DNA from: Agromyces albus
GTDB taxonomy: Bacteria; Actinomycetota; Actinomycetes; Actinomycetales; Microbacteriaceae
DNA: 47,297 bases
Assembly: GCF_004134825.1 (NCBI RefSeq)
Contig: NZ_SDPN01000033.1
Span: 1-47,297, forward strand
Direction: 5' to 3'
A program made the translations under genes and the position numbers. This document shows positions 17,315 through 25,226 of the stretch, piece after piece; positions within the stretch are counted from its first letter, which is position 1, and every line of letters starts with the position of its first letter. Under the pieces are notes generated by a model. That model had not been told where the DNA came from. It made no database searches and saw only the letters and a program-made list of their open reading frames with translations.

Positions 17315-18682
17315 TTAGGAGAGGACTGGGGGAGTTGCGGAGAGGAGTTCGGTGACGAAGGCAGTGTTGAAATCGCCGCTGCGGAACTCGGGGCTGTCGA
17401 CGATGCGCTTCTGCAGCGATGCCGTCGTGATGATGCCGTCGACGACGAGATCGTCGAGAGCACGGAGGGTGCGGGCGATCGCTTCGTCGCGGTCGGCGCC
17501 CCAGCAGATGAGTTTGCCGATCATCGAGTCGTAGAACGGCGGGATGACGTAGCCCGACTCGATGTGGGTGTCCATGCGGATGCCGAACCCGCCCGGCGGC
17601 CGGAAGTTCGCGATGGTGCCAGGGTTGGGAGCGAAGTTGTTGTCGGGATCCTCCGCGTTGATGCGGCACTCGATGGCGTGGCCGCGGATGAGCACGTCGT
17701 CCTGGGTGAGGCTCAGGGGAAGTCCACCCGCGATCTGCAGCTGCAGCTTGATGAGGTCGATGCCCGACACCATCTCCGAGACCGGGTGCTCCACCTGGAT
17801 GCGGGTGTTCATCTCGATGAAGTAATAGGTGCGCTCGATGTTGTCGAACACGAACTCAACCGTGCCGGCGTTCTTGTAGCCGACCTCCCGGCAGAGCGCG
17901 ATCGCCGCATCGGCGAGACCCTGCCGCAGCTCGGCATCCAGCACCGGCGACGGCGCCTCCTCCACGAGCTTCTGGTTGCGCCGCTGAGCGGTGCAGTCGC
18001 GCTCCCCGAGGTGTAGCACGGTGCTGCCGTCGGAGATCACCTGGATCTCGATGTGTCGGATGTCGGTGAGGTAGCGCTCGATGTACACCGAGGGGTCGCC
18101 GAACGCGACCTCGGCCTCCGACATGATCTCCGCGAGGTCCTTTTCCAGCGTGGCCGCCGTCTCGACGACACGCATGCCACGGCCGCCGCCGCCGGCGGCG
18201 GCCTTGATCAGCAGCGGGTAGCCCACCTCGCTCGCTACGGCGAGAGCCTCGCGGTACTCGGCGATGGCCCCCTCCGAGCCGGGAACGGTGGGCACTCCGG
18301 CACGCCGGGCGATCTTCTTCGCCTCGATCTTGTCGCCCATGCTTCGGATGACATCGGCGGCCGGCCCGACGAAGCCCACTCCTTCCTGTTCGCAGAGGGC
18401 TGCGAAGTCGGCGTTCTCGGAGAGGAACCCGTAGCCGGGGTGGATGGCGTCGACCCCGTAGGCCAGCGCCGCACTCACCACGGCTTGGGCGTTCCGGTAG
18501 CTCGCGTTCACCTTCGCGGGGCCGATGCACACGGCCTTGTCGGCGAATTTCACCGGCAGCGAGAGCGCGTCCGCTTCCGAATACACGAGAACGCTGCGCA
18601 TTCCGAGTTCTTTGCAGGCCCGGATGATGCGCAATGCGATCTCACCCCGGTTGGCGATGAGCACGCTCCTGAGTTCAGCCAT
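17315..18682 (-). CDS. accC: Biotin carboxylase subunit (AccC type)
   Basis: The 455-residue ATP-grasp enzyme carboxylates the biotin of the carrier protein using bicarbonate and ATP. The N-terminal Rossmann-like domain starts VLIANRGEIALRIIRACKEL. The ATP-grasp Gly-rich loop is KAAAGGGGRGMRVV near residue 160. The catalytic block is EMNTRIQVEHPVSEM near residue 290. Length matches stand-alone AccC proteins, with no fused carrier domain. It overlaps the upstream carrier gene by eight bases, so the two are made together. With the carrier and the PycB-type carboxyltransferase it forms a three-subunit biotin-dependent carboxylase. The acceptor substrate is set by the carboxyltransferase, not by this protein. 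Confidence 0.93.
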   Translation of the reverse strand: MAELRSVLIANRGEIALRIIRACKELGMRSVLVYSEADALSLPVKFADKAVCIGPAKVNASYRNAQAVVSAALAYGVDAIHPGYGFLSENADFAALCEQEGVGFVGPAADVIRSMGDKIEAKKIARRAGVPTVPGSEGAIAEYREALAVASEVGYPLLIKAAAGGGGRGMRVVETAATLEKDLAEIMSEAEVAFGDPSVYIERYLTDIRHIEIQVISDGSTVLHLGERDCTAQRRNQKLVEEAPSPVLDAELRQGLADAAIALCREVGYKNAGTVEFVFDNIERTYYFIEMNTRIQVEHPVSEMVSGIDLIKLQLQIAGGLPLSLTQDDVLIRGHAIECRINAEDPDNNFAPNPGTIANFRPPGGFGIRMDTHIESGYVIPPFYDSMIGKLICWGADRDEAIARTLRALDDLVVDGIITTASLQKRIVDSPEFRSGDFNTAFVTELLSATPPVLS

Positions 18683-19217
18683 GGCGTCGGATCACCATCA
18701 ACGGCTGGCCGTATTCGACCGCTTGCTCGTTGTCGACCAGGATGCGAGCGACGCTGCCTGTGACCTTCGCCTCGATGTTGTTCATCAGCTTCATCACCTC
18801 GACGATGCCGAGCACGGTGTCGTCGGTGACGGTGTCGCCGATCTGCACGAAAGGCGGGTCGCCCGGCTTGGGCGAGCCGTAAAAGACGCCGACCATCGGC
18901 GCCTTGATCAGCACCTCGTCGGCGGCCAGATCACCCGTCGACCCCGGAGTGTTCGATGCGGGGGAGGCCACAGGCGGAGCGACCGGAGCCGCGACCGCTG
19001 CGACCGCCGCGGGGGCCGGGGCTACCGGGGCCGGGGCTACCGGGGCCGGGGCTACCGGGGCCGGGGCGGCCCCCGCGGGCGCAGGAACCTGCCGGTCGCG
19101 CGAGATGAACAGCTCCACGCCACCGATGGCTACTGAGAGCTCGCGCACGTCCTCGCTGAAGTTCACCCAGTCGACGAGTGCCCGGAGTTCCTTGATGTCA
19201 GGTTGGTCAAGCGACAT
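18675..19217 (-). CDS. accB: Biotin carboxyl carrier protein (AccB type)
   Basis: A 180-residue carrier. The N-terminal ~42 residues form a helical docking segment (LDQPDIKELRALVDWVNF) like that of AccB. An Ala/Pro-rich hinge spans about residues 45-90, with repeated APVAP units. The biotinyl domain has the modified Lys at about residue 143 in VEVMKLMNN. It swings carboxybiotin between the biotin carboxylase and the carboxyltransferase. It overlaps the carboxyltransferase gene by 11 bases and the carboxylase gene by 8, indicating tightly coupled stoichiometry. The long hinge is encoded by a 15-base tandem repeat. Confidence 0.93.
   Translation of the reverse strand: MSLDQPDIKELRALVDWVNFSEDVRELSVAIGGVELFISRDRQVPAPAGAAPAPVAPAPVAPAPVAPAPAAVAAVAAPVAPPVASPASNTPGSTGDLAADEVLIKAPMVGVFYGSPKPGDPPFVQIGDTVTDDTVLGIVEVMKLMNNIEAKVTGSVARILVDNEQAVEYGQPLMVIRRHG
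19012..19067. repeat. 15-bp tandem repeat inside the biotin carrier gene
   Basis: Three full copies of GGGGCCGGGGCTACC plus an 11-base partial copy, in phase with the reading frame (15 bases is 5 codons). They encode the APVAP repeats of the carrier hinge. Slippage here would lengthen or shorten the hinge without breaking the frame. Confidence 0.85.
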
Positions 19218-20748
19218 GCTCGCTCTGTCCTTTCTCGATGCGGATCCGCAGATCTCCCGCGGTCAGTGACTGGGTACCTGTGGTGCTCTTGGCCGACAGT
19301 GATTTGACGAGGTCGAGCACCGACCCGTATGTCTCGTCGGGGTTTCCTCCGGCGGCGACGGTGCGGAGCATCTCGTCGACCTGCGAGCCTGCGAACATCG
19401 CCCGCAGCAGCACCAGATCAATGCCCTCATCCGGATACCGTTCCCGGAGGCCTGGGAGCATCGGTTCGATCGGCGAGGGAACGAGGGCGATCGACGAGGA
19501 CCCGTTGGCGATGATCTTCTCAAGCACATCGGGAGCGATCGGCCCCAGCAGCTCGCCGTAGTAGCCGAGAGCGTACTTTTTGATCTCGTTTGGCACCAAC
19601 TTGTAGCGCTCACCCGAGATGACGTTCATCACCGCTTGGGTTCCGACGAACTGTGCGAACGGTGTAATCATGATCGGGAAGGCCAGCTCTTCACGCACCT
19701 TTGCCACCTCGTAGAGCAGTTCGGTGAAGCGGTGCGACAGTCCTGCCGTGGCCAGCTGGGAGTGGAAGTTCGAGAGCATGCCACCGGGCAGCTGATGCAT
19801 GAAGTGCAGGCCGTTGTAGGCCACCGGGTGGCCGACCGGCTTGCCTTCCGCCTCGGCGATGGCGATCAACTGCTGCGAGATGGCTTCAATCCGCTGGTCG
19901 TCTACATTCACCACGTAGCCGAGGGCGCGCAGGTCGCTGACGATGTCCTGGGTTGAGGGTTGAGCGGCGCCGTTTGCCATGGGCGCGACCGAGGTGTGCA
20001 GCGCATCGGCACCCAACTCCACCGCCTCCAGGTAGACCAGTGGGGCGAGGCCGGTGAGGCAGTGGCTGTGGATTTCGAGCGAGCGGTCGCCGATCACCGC
20101 CTTGAGGGCGGGTACCAGGGTGCGGATGCGGTCTGGCGTAAGTAAGCCGCCCGCATCTTTCAGCATGATCGCGTCGACATCAGCCTTCTCGATAAGTTCG
20201 ATGGCCTTTGCGACGAAGAGGTCGTCGGTGTGCACCGGGCTCTCACAGAACGAGACAGCCCCGAAGGTCGAAGCCCCGAGCTGCTTGGCGCGGATGAGCC
20301 CTGGTGCGATGTTGTCAACGTCGTTGAGCCCGTCGAACGATCCGATTACCCGGAAGCCGTTCCGGTAGAGGTTTTCCACCCACGCGTCGATTACGTCATC
20401 AGCGAGAAAGTCGAAGGCGGCAATGTTCTTGGACCGGATCAGGGCCCGGAATGTGCTGTCCGGAGCGTGCTGGTGCGCGAGCCGCACACGCTCCCACGGG
20501 TCCTCTTTGAGGTAGCGCACGGCGACATCGAACTGGATGGGCGCCACAAGGTCGACGTGCGCGAATCCCACCTCATTGAATTCGGGTGCCATCTGCACAA
20601 TGTGCTCCGTGCGCATCCGCGTCGCCCACAGGCTCTGGTGAGCGTCGCGCAGTGTGGTGTCAATGATCCTGATCTCGCGCCGGCTGCCAGCAGGCCGCCC
20701 TCCAGCGGCCATCACCGTGGTGATCGACTCGCGTTCGCCCGTCGCCAT
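19207..20748 (-). CDS. Divergent PycB/OadA-type biotin-dependent carboxyltransferase
   Basis: A 513-residue HMGL-like TIM-barrel carboxyltransferase without a fused biotin domain. It has the metal/substrate motif DTTLRDAHQSLWATRMRT at about residue 30, the Lys that is carbamylated in pyruvate carboxylase (IMLKDAGGLLTP), and the metal-binding His pair in HSHCLTG, where pyruvate carboxylases have HTHDTSG. The loop PMANGAAQPST aligns with SMSGMTSQPS of pyruvate carboxylase, so the Thr thought to shuttle the proton between substrate and biotin is Ala here. Pyruvate may therefore not be the substrate. It is first in the operon, divergent from IclR, with ribosome site AAGGGAG. With a CoA-transferase and thiolase downstream, another methyl ketone is a plausible acceptor (inference). 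Confidence 0.8.
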   Translation of the reverse strand: MATGERESITTVMAAGGRPAGSRREIRIIDTTLRDAHQSLWATRMRTEHIVQMAPEFNEVGFAHVDLVAPIQFDVAVRYLKEDPWERVRLAHQHAPDSTFRALIRSKNIAAFDFLADDVIDAWVENLYRNGFRVIGSFDGLNDVDNIAPGLIRAKQLGASTFGAVSFCESPVHTDDLFVAKAIELIEKADVDAIMLKDAGGLLTPDRIRTLVPALKAVIGDRSLEIHSHCLTGLAPLVYLEAVELGADALHTSVAPMANGAAQPSTQDIVSDLRALGYVVNVDDQRIEAISQQLIAIAEAEGKPVGHPVAYNGLHFMHQLPGGMLSNFHSQLATAGLSHRFTELLYEVAKVREELAFPIMITPFAQFVGTQAVMNVISGERYKLVPNEIKKYALGYYGELLGPIAPDVLEKIIANGSSSIALVPSPIEPMLPGLRERYPDEGIDLVLLRAMFAGSQVDEMLRTVAAGGNPDETYGSVLDLVKSLSAKSTTGTQSLTAGDLRIRIEKGQSEHVA

Positions 20749-20853
20749 GGGTTCAACTCCCTTGTTGGATGCCGTACCTTCAGATAATGCAAGTTAGTTC
20801 GGTTATCTGCCGAAATGATAAGGCACTACGCACGACTGTCAAGGGGAGAGATC
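20749..20853. promoter_or_regulatory. Divergent promoter and operator region, carboxylase operon versus iclR
   Basis: This 105-base gap separates the two divergent starts. Three overlapping inverted repeats occupy its middle: AGATAA (20783-20788) with TTATCT (20803-20808), TTCGG (20798-20802) with CCGAA (20810-20814), and TTATC with GATAA around 20803-20821. Such clustered dyads between an IclR gene and its target operon are typical of IclR/PcaR control. Individual boundaries are uncertain. Confidence 0.55.
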
Positions 20854-21579
20854 ATGGTCACGACCATTCAGTCCGTCGAACGCGCAGCGAGGATTCTCCT
20901 GCTCGTTGCGGACCATCCGAGAGTGCAGGCCACAGAGATCGCCGAGCGGCTAGGTCTGTCTGCGCCCACGACGCATCACCTACTCAGCACGCTCGTGCAA
21001 GAGCGCCTTCTGCAGAAGGACTCCAATCGGCGTTACGACTTGGGCGACGCGAGCGAACGAATCGCCGACGCCGTGACACGCCAACTCCGCCCGCCTGCCG
21101 AGCTGCGAGCTGCACTGTCCGAACTTGCGCGGCGAACCGGCGAGTCCTGCTATCTCACCGCGTGGCGGGGTGACCGTATCCGAGTGATCGCCGTCGTAGA
21201 GGGCGAGCATGCCGTGCGAGTCTCCGGCCTCGAGGTCGGCTACTCCGACGACATTCACGCGCGCGTCGGCGCACGGGTTATGCTCGCCCACGCCGATCCC
21301 GAGCTGCGCGATTGGGCACTTTCCGGCTATGAGTTCCGCCCACTGACTCCCAACACGGTGCGAAATCGAGATGAGCTCGACGCCGAGCTGGAGCGGATCC
21401 GCGCGTCGGGAATCGCGCACGACGAGGAAGAACTTCGCGTAGGTGTGCACTCGGCGAGCGTCCCCGTCTGGCTGGGCGGCCGCGTGCGAGCAGCGCTATC
21501 GCTGACAGCGCCAGTTGACAGGTTCCGCCTCAACGAGGACAACTATGTCGCTGCGCTGCGGGAATGCGCAACGCGCTAG
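20854..21579 (+). CDS. IclR-family transcriptional regulator
   Basis: A 241-residue regulator. The N-terminal winged helix-turn-helix lies at residues 5-65 (SVERAARILLLVADHPRVQA, TEIAERLGLSAPTTHHLLST). The C-terminal effector domain includes ESCYLTAWRGDRIRVIAVVE and ends in the usual PVDRF segment. The ATG at 20854, preceded by AAGGGGAGAG, is preferred over an upstream ATG at 20815. IclR proteins (PcaR, PcaU, PobR) commonly control 3-oxoadipate-pathway genes, which fits the divergent PcaIJF-like operon. It may also act on the promoter at 21.65 kb just downstream. Confidence 0.92.
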   Translation: MVTTIQSVERAARILLLVADHPRVQATEIAERLGLSAPTTHHLLSTLVQERLLQKDSNRRYDLGDASERIADAVTRQLRPPAELRAALSELARRTGESCYLTAWRGDRIRVIAVVEGEHAVRVSGLEVGYSDDIHARVGARVMLAHADPELRDWALSGYEFRPLTPNTVRNRDELDAELERIRASGIAHDEEELRVGVHSASVPVWLGGRVRAALSLTAPVDRFRLNEDNYVAALRECATR

Positions 21580-21651
21580 ACCTTCGAGCTTCAGGCCACA
21601 TGAGGGCCGGTCGGCGAGTTGCCTGCCGAACCGCCCGCGACGTAATCGCGC

Positions 21652-21711
21652 TTGACAACGACTACAACCCCCATTACGTTACGAATCACTGTTCGTGCGA
21701 ATGGCCATTCG
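21652..21711 (+). promoter_or_regulatory. Strong promoter with overlapping operator upstream of the decarboxylase-like gene
   Basis: A near-consensus promoter: TTGACA (21652-21657), exactly 17 bases, then TACGTT (21675-21680). Directly after the -10 lie two dyads: ACGAA-N6-TTCGT (21681-21696) and the perfect 14-bp palindrome CGAATGGCCATTCG (21698-21711). They cover the expected transcription start, where a repressor would block polymerase. The gene start is at 21797, giving a leader of about 110 bases. Confidence 0.7.
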
Positions 21712-21796
21712 TGTGTTTCGCGCTGGGAGTGCCCACCCTTGGGTGGCATGAAATTTCAGACCAACGTCGTTCAACGCACCCAGTGAGGGGAGCATC

Positions 21797-22699
21797 ATGT
21801 CAATTGCCGATCGGGTGGATTACGGGGCAAACCAGAACCCTGCGGGGGTGTCGAACGTCCTGGGTGCGCGGCCAGGAACATCGGCGATGCACGGTTACGA
21901 GGAGCCCCAGCACGGTGACATGACGCGTGTGCAGTTCACGTTCGAAACGACTCACACCGCGCTACAGAAGCTCATTGCCCCGCCGCCCCTGGAGGTGGAT
22001 CGTGAGGCGCCCGCGCTCTGCACGATCATGGCATTCACGTCTCCGAACTTCCGCGGACGAGACGGCAGGTTGGCTCCGTACACGGGATTCTCGTTCTGGG
22101 CGTCTGTCGATCACAGGGGCACGAAGGCGCAGGCTGGATGGGAGTTCGTTGACGGTGCCGGTCCAGCACACGACAAGACGATCCCGGAGATGCTGATCTT
22201 CTCGGGGCAGGTCTACGGCATGTTGAAGAAGTTCGGGGACATCCGGTTCTACCAGAACGGGCTGGAAGTGGCCGGCGACCTCTCATCGGTCGAAGAGGGG
22301 GACGAGATTCTGATCACGGTCGACCGAAAGAATCGACGCATAGCAAGTCTAGGAGTCCGAGTCGCGGCGCCGGTTGGCCGCGCGGTCGCACAAGACGAGC
22401 CCACGCCGCGTCTCGGGGCGGTACCGGTACTTGCCGTGCGCGAGATCCCAACCGTGGACTACAAGGGCTATGTCGACCGCAGCATCGTCTCCAGCGACGT
22501 CAACGCAAACAAGGCGCAGCTGCCAAAGAAGGAGTTTGCTGCGCAGCCGCTTCACCTCAAGTTCTGGCCCAGCGAATCGGAATCCCTCGACCAGCTCGAG
22601 GTGGGCGAGTTCATCGCCGCCAGCGTCGTCGTCGCAGACTCGCCCCACGAGACGATCAGCAGCATGTTCGTCGTGGAGCGACTTCCTCTCACCGTCTAG
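21797..22699 (+). CDS. Acetoacetate-decarboxylase-superfamily protein
   Basis: A 300-residue protein with the fold signature of acetoacetate decarboxylases: LIAPPPLEVDREAPAL near residue 60, then EMLIFSGQVYGMLKKFGDIR. The adjacent Lys pair (about 144-145) aligns with the PKK segment of acetoacetate decarboxylase, whose first Lys forms the Schiff base. It may decarboxylate a 3-oxoacid, or act as a hydratase, aldolase or cyclase, as other superfamily members do. It is about 50 residues longer than the classical enzyme, mainly at the N-terminus. It is first in a five-gene run with a strong promoter and operator. Superfamily assignment rests on motifs; the reaction is not known. Confidence 0.65.
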   Translation: MSIADRVDYGANQNPAGVSNVLGARPGTSAMHGYEEPQHGDMTRVQFTFETTHTALQKLIAPPPLEVDREAPALCTIMAFTSPNFRGRDGRLAPYTGFSFWASVDHRGTKAQAGWEFVDGAGPAHDKTIPEMLIFSGQVYGMLKKFGDIRFYQNGLEVAGDLSSVEEGDEILITVDRKNRRIASLGVRVAAPVGRAVAQDEPTPRLGAVPVLAVREIPTVDYKGYVDRSIVSSDVNANKAQLPKKEFAAQPLHLKFWPSESESLDQLEVGEFIAASVVVADSPHETISSMFVVERLPLTV

Positions 22700-22769
22700 A
22701 GCTTCCGCCGGTTAATCAGGCGCAAGCACATGCCTCCGCCGACTACGACACCTGAAGAAAGTCTGTCTT

Positions 22770-23738
22770 ATGGAAGAAGCCTTCGAAACCGAGTTCGAGA
22801 GATTCGAAGTTACCCGCGTTGAGGCAATCGCAGATCGTGTGAAGTCTCTTCGTTTCGAACCACTCGATCGCCGGCCTGTAGCTTCGTGGACCCCGGGGGC
22901 GCACCTCGATTTCCGGCTGAGCTCAGGCTTGGTGCGGCAGTATTCGTTGTGCAGTGATCCAGCTGATGACCAGGGGTATACCGTCGGCGTGCTTCTCGAT
23001 CCAGCTAGTCAGGGCGGTTCCGCCGCGATGCACCAACTCGCAGAAGGCGACACCGTCGAAGTTCGAGGGCCAAGGAATAACTTCGAACTCGTTCCGGCCC
23101 CGCAGTATGTCTTCTTCGCCGGCGGAATCGGTATCACGCCGATTCTGCCAATGGTTCGGCGTGCCGCTGAATTGCTCGTTCCATGGCGTCTGGTCTACGG
23201 AGCGCGAAACCGCGAGGCAATGGCATTCCGGAACGAGTTGCGGTCCGTTCAGGGCGGGGCGCTGAGGCTTGTGCCGGAGGACACCGAGGGCCGGACGGAC
23301 TTTGGTTACGAGCTCTCCCTCATCGAACCCGGCACGGTTATCTATGCGTGCGGCCCCGCACCAATGTTGGACGCACTGGCAGCTGCATGTTCCACTCTCG
23401 GGCTTGACTCTCAGCTCCACGTCGAGCGGTTCAAAGGTTCGGGCGAAGTACACGCTCACCAGCCGGCAGACGGAGCCTTCGAAGTCGAGCTCGCCCGAAC
23501 CGGAGAAGTGGTGCGGGTGACGGCCAGTCAAACAATCATCGACGCGATACTTCCGGTCCGTCCTGATCAGCCCTATTCCTGCCTCGAGGGGTACTGCGGA
23601 ACCTGCGAGACGAAAGTGCTCGCCGGTGTGCCGGACCATCGAGACGAATATCTTTCCGACGACCAACGAGAAGCGAACGACACCATGATGCTCTGCGTAA
23701 GCCGCGCCAACAGCCGACGCGTCGTTCTCGACCTGTAA
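22770..23738 (+). CDS. PDR/VanB-type flavin-iron-sulfur oxidoreductase
   Basis: A 322-residue reductase of the phthalate dioxygenase reductase family. Domains in order: flavin-binding beta-barrel with RQYSLCSDP near residue 55, NAD-binding domain with FFAGGIGITPILPM near residue 115 and YACGPAPMLDA near 200, and a C-terminal plant-type [2Fe-2S] domain with Cys at about 271, 276, 279 and 309. It passes electrons from NAD(P)H to an oxygenase, usually a Rieske demethylase or dioxygenase. No oxygenase gene is present in the window, which is unusual because the pair is normally adjacent. The partner may lie outside, or the reductase may serve a neighbour such as the cupin protein. Confidence 0.9.
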   Translation: MEEAFETEFERFEVTRVEAIADRVKSLRFEPLDRRPVASWTPGAHLDFRLSSGLVRQYSLCSDPADDQGYTVGVLLDPASQGGSAAMHQLAEGDTVEVRGPRNNFELVPAPQYVFFAGGIGITPILPMVRRAAELLVPWRLVYGARNREAMAFRNELRSVQGGALRLVPEDTEGRTDFGYELSLIEPGTVIYACGPAPMLDALAAACSTLGLDSQLHVERFKGSGEVHAHQPADGAFEVELARTGEVVRVTASQTIIDAILPVRPDQPYSCLEGYCGTCETKVLAGVPDHRDEYLSDDQREANDTMMLCVSRANSRRVVLDL

Positions 23739-23765
23739 CAACCATTCAACGAAGAAAGGATCAAC

Positions 23766-24335
23766 ATGACAACCGACACTCCCTCGGCCGCACGGCCCTC
23801 CATCCAACCCTTCACCTACGCCGACGCACCGGAGCTTCTCGAATCCGGAGTCATGGAGTTCAAGGACGTTCCGGAGGCGTCCATCGTCAATGCGAAGGAC
23901 GACAGCCTCGGAGTGGGTCTCGTCTCGCGAGTGCTGTTCCGCGACACGCCACTCGAAGGATCTGACCGAACCGACGGGCTCAGCCTCGTACACGCGTGGC
24001 TCGCGCCTCACTACCAGCTCCCGCCGCACAGCCACGACGGCGATTGCCTGTACTACATCGCGTCGGGCACGCTGATCCTGGGCAAGCGCACTCTAGGTGC
24101 CGGCGACGGATTCTTCGTGCCGAAGGACTCGCCCTATCGCTACACGGCCGGCCCCGACGGAGTCGAGGTCATCGAATTCCGCACCTCCATCAAATTCGAC
24201 TACAAGTTTGCGGACAGCAACGATGCTCGTTGGAAGGACCGCTACTCGTACGCCACGAATCATCGAGAGGAATGGATCGCAGCCCGAGACGAGTTCCTGA
24301 AAGACAAAGCCCCGGAAACGGACGTGGCCCGATGA
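23766..24335 (+). CDS. Cupin-domain protein (189 aa)
   Basis: A small single-cupin protein. The metal-binding motif appears as LPPHSHDGDCLYYIASGTL (about residues 80-98), followed by GDGFFVPKDSPYRY as the second conserved block. The usual Glu after the His pair is not obvious, so the metal site may be altered. C-terminal residues 145-189 are polar and helical (WKDRYSYATNHREEWIAARD). It starts 27 bases after the reductase and overlaps the next SDR by four bases. Possible roles are dioxygenase, isomerase or a small-molecule binding protein of the pathway; the sequence does not decide. Confidence 0.75.
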   Translation: MTTDTPSAARPSIQPFTYADAPELLESGVMEFKDVPEASIVNAKDDSLGVGLVSRVLFRDTPLEGSDRTDGLSLVHAWLAPHYQLPPHSHDGDCLYYIASGTLILGKRTLGAGDGFFVPKDSPYRYTAGPDGVEVIEFRTSIKFDYKFADSNDARWKDRYSYATNHREEWIAARDEFLKDKAPETDVAR

Positions 24336-25090
24336 GCCGCGCTGTAGTCGTTGGCGGGGCCTCGGGAATTGGCTTCGCCACTGCCCAGGCACTGCACGAC
24401 GACGGATTTCGTGTCACGATCGCAGACGTCAATTTGGAAGCAGCGCAGGCAGCCGCAGCACAGATCGGCGGCGACACCTCCGCGATTCCAATGGATGTCA
24501 CCGACGAAGCGTCCGTCGCCGCTGGGTTCGCCGGGATCGACGACCTGACCTCCGTGGTCAGTTGTCCGGGCCTGACCTTCGTGGGCGCCATCACCGAGCT
24601 CTCTTTCGCCGCGTGGCAGAAGACCGTGGATGTTTGCCTCACCGGAACCTTCTTGGTTCTCAAACACGCCGGGCTGGCGATCGCCGAGGGCGGAAGCATC
24701 ACCGTGATCTCGTCCCTCAATGCACGTCAGCCGGGAACTGGGATGGGTGCATACTGTGCTTCTAAGGCGGGAGCCACGATGCTCGTCGAAGTGGCTGCTC
24801 TAGAGTCGGCAGCGCGTCGAGTCCGCGTCAACGCGATCCAGCCAGGAAGAGTCGAGACCCCGATGACCGCGGGTTCGGACATGGTGCCAGGACTAATCGA
24901 CCAGTTCACGGAGAACACGCCGCTCGGTCGCTCCGGCCAACCGAAGGAGATTGCCGACGTCGCAGCCTTCCTCGCCTCCGACAAGGCGACTTGGATCACC
25001 GGCGCAACCTTCGACATCAACGGTGGCGCTCACCTCCAGAAGTACCCCGACATGCTGGAACTCACGCGGCCCTTTGCCACCCAGCCATAA
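24332..25090 (+). CDS. SDR-family oxidoreductase (252 aa)
   Basis: A classical SDR starting at ATG 24332, inside the stop codon of the cupin gene. A longer frame from 23996 is out of phase with the cupin coding region and is rejected. Motifs: VVGGASGIGFATAQ for the cofactor, Ser in ISSLNARQ, and the Tyr/Lys pair in YCASKAG. The NNAG position is replaced by SCPG. C-terminal INGGAHLQ is typical. It probably oxidises or reduces a hydroxyl/keto group of the same substrate as the reductase and decarboxylase-like proteins. Confidence 0.87.
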   Translation: MSRAVVVGGASGIGFATAQALHDDGFRVTIADVNLEAAQAAAAQIGGDTSAIPMDVTDEASVAAGFAGIDDLTSVVSCPGLTFVGAITELSFAAWQKTVDVCLTGTFLVLKHAGLAIAEGGSITVISSLNARQPGTGMGAYCASKAGATMLVEVAALESAARRVRVNAIQPGRVETPMTAGSDMVPGLIDQFTENTPLGRSGQPKEIADVAAFLASDKATWITGATFDINGGAHLQKYPDMLELTRPFATQP

Positions 25091-25226
25091 GTCGTGGCGC
25101 ACCTGCGATGAGGTGGTCTTTCCCTGCGGGCCTGAGGGTGGCCTTCGATCGTTGTGTGCGCATGCCCAAAGGTGATCGCCGTCACCGATTCGATGAAATC
25201 AAACAATCTTGATGTGAGGAAAGACA

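Noticed and set aside
17143..17463. 107-codon upstream extension of the CoA-transferase alpha subunit
   Set aside because: Ser/Pro-rich shadow sequence overlapping the biotin carboxylase and bioY remnant; the family N-terminus begins at ATG 17142.
19012..19067. Regular repeats as a possible CRISPR
   Set aside because: 15-base units with no spacers, inside a coding hinge.
14575..21579. Plain protocatechuate/catechol 3-oxoadipate operon
   Set aside because: No ring-cleavage dioxygenase, cycloisomerase, decarboxylase or lactonase genes accompany pcaIJF, and biotin carboxylase genes are not part of that pathway.
23996..24331. 112-codon upstream extension of the SDR at 24332
   Set aside because: It lies wholly inside the cupin gene in another frame and is Arg-rich; the ATGA overlap start is typical for coupled genes.
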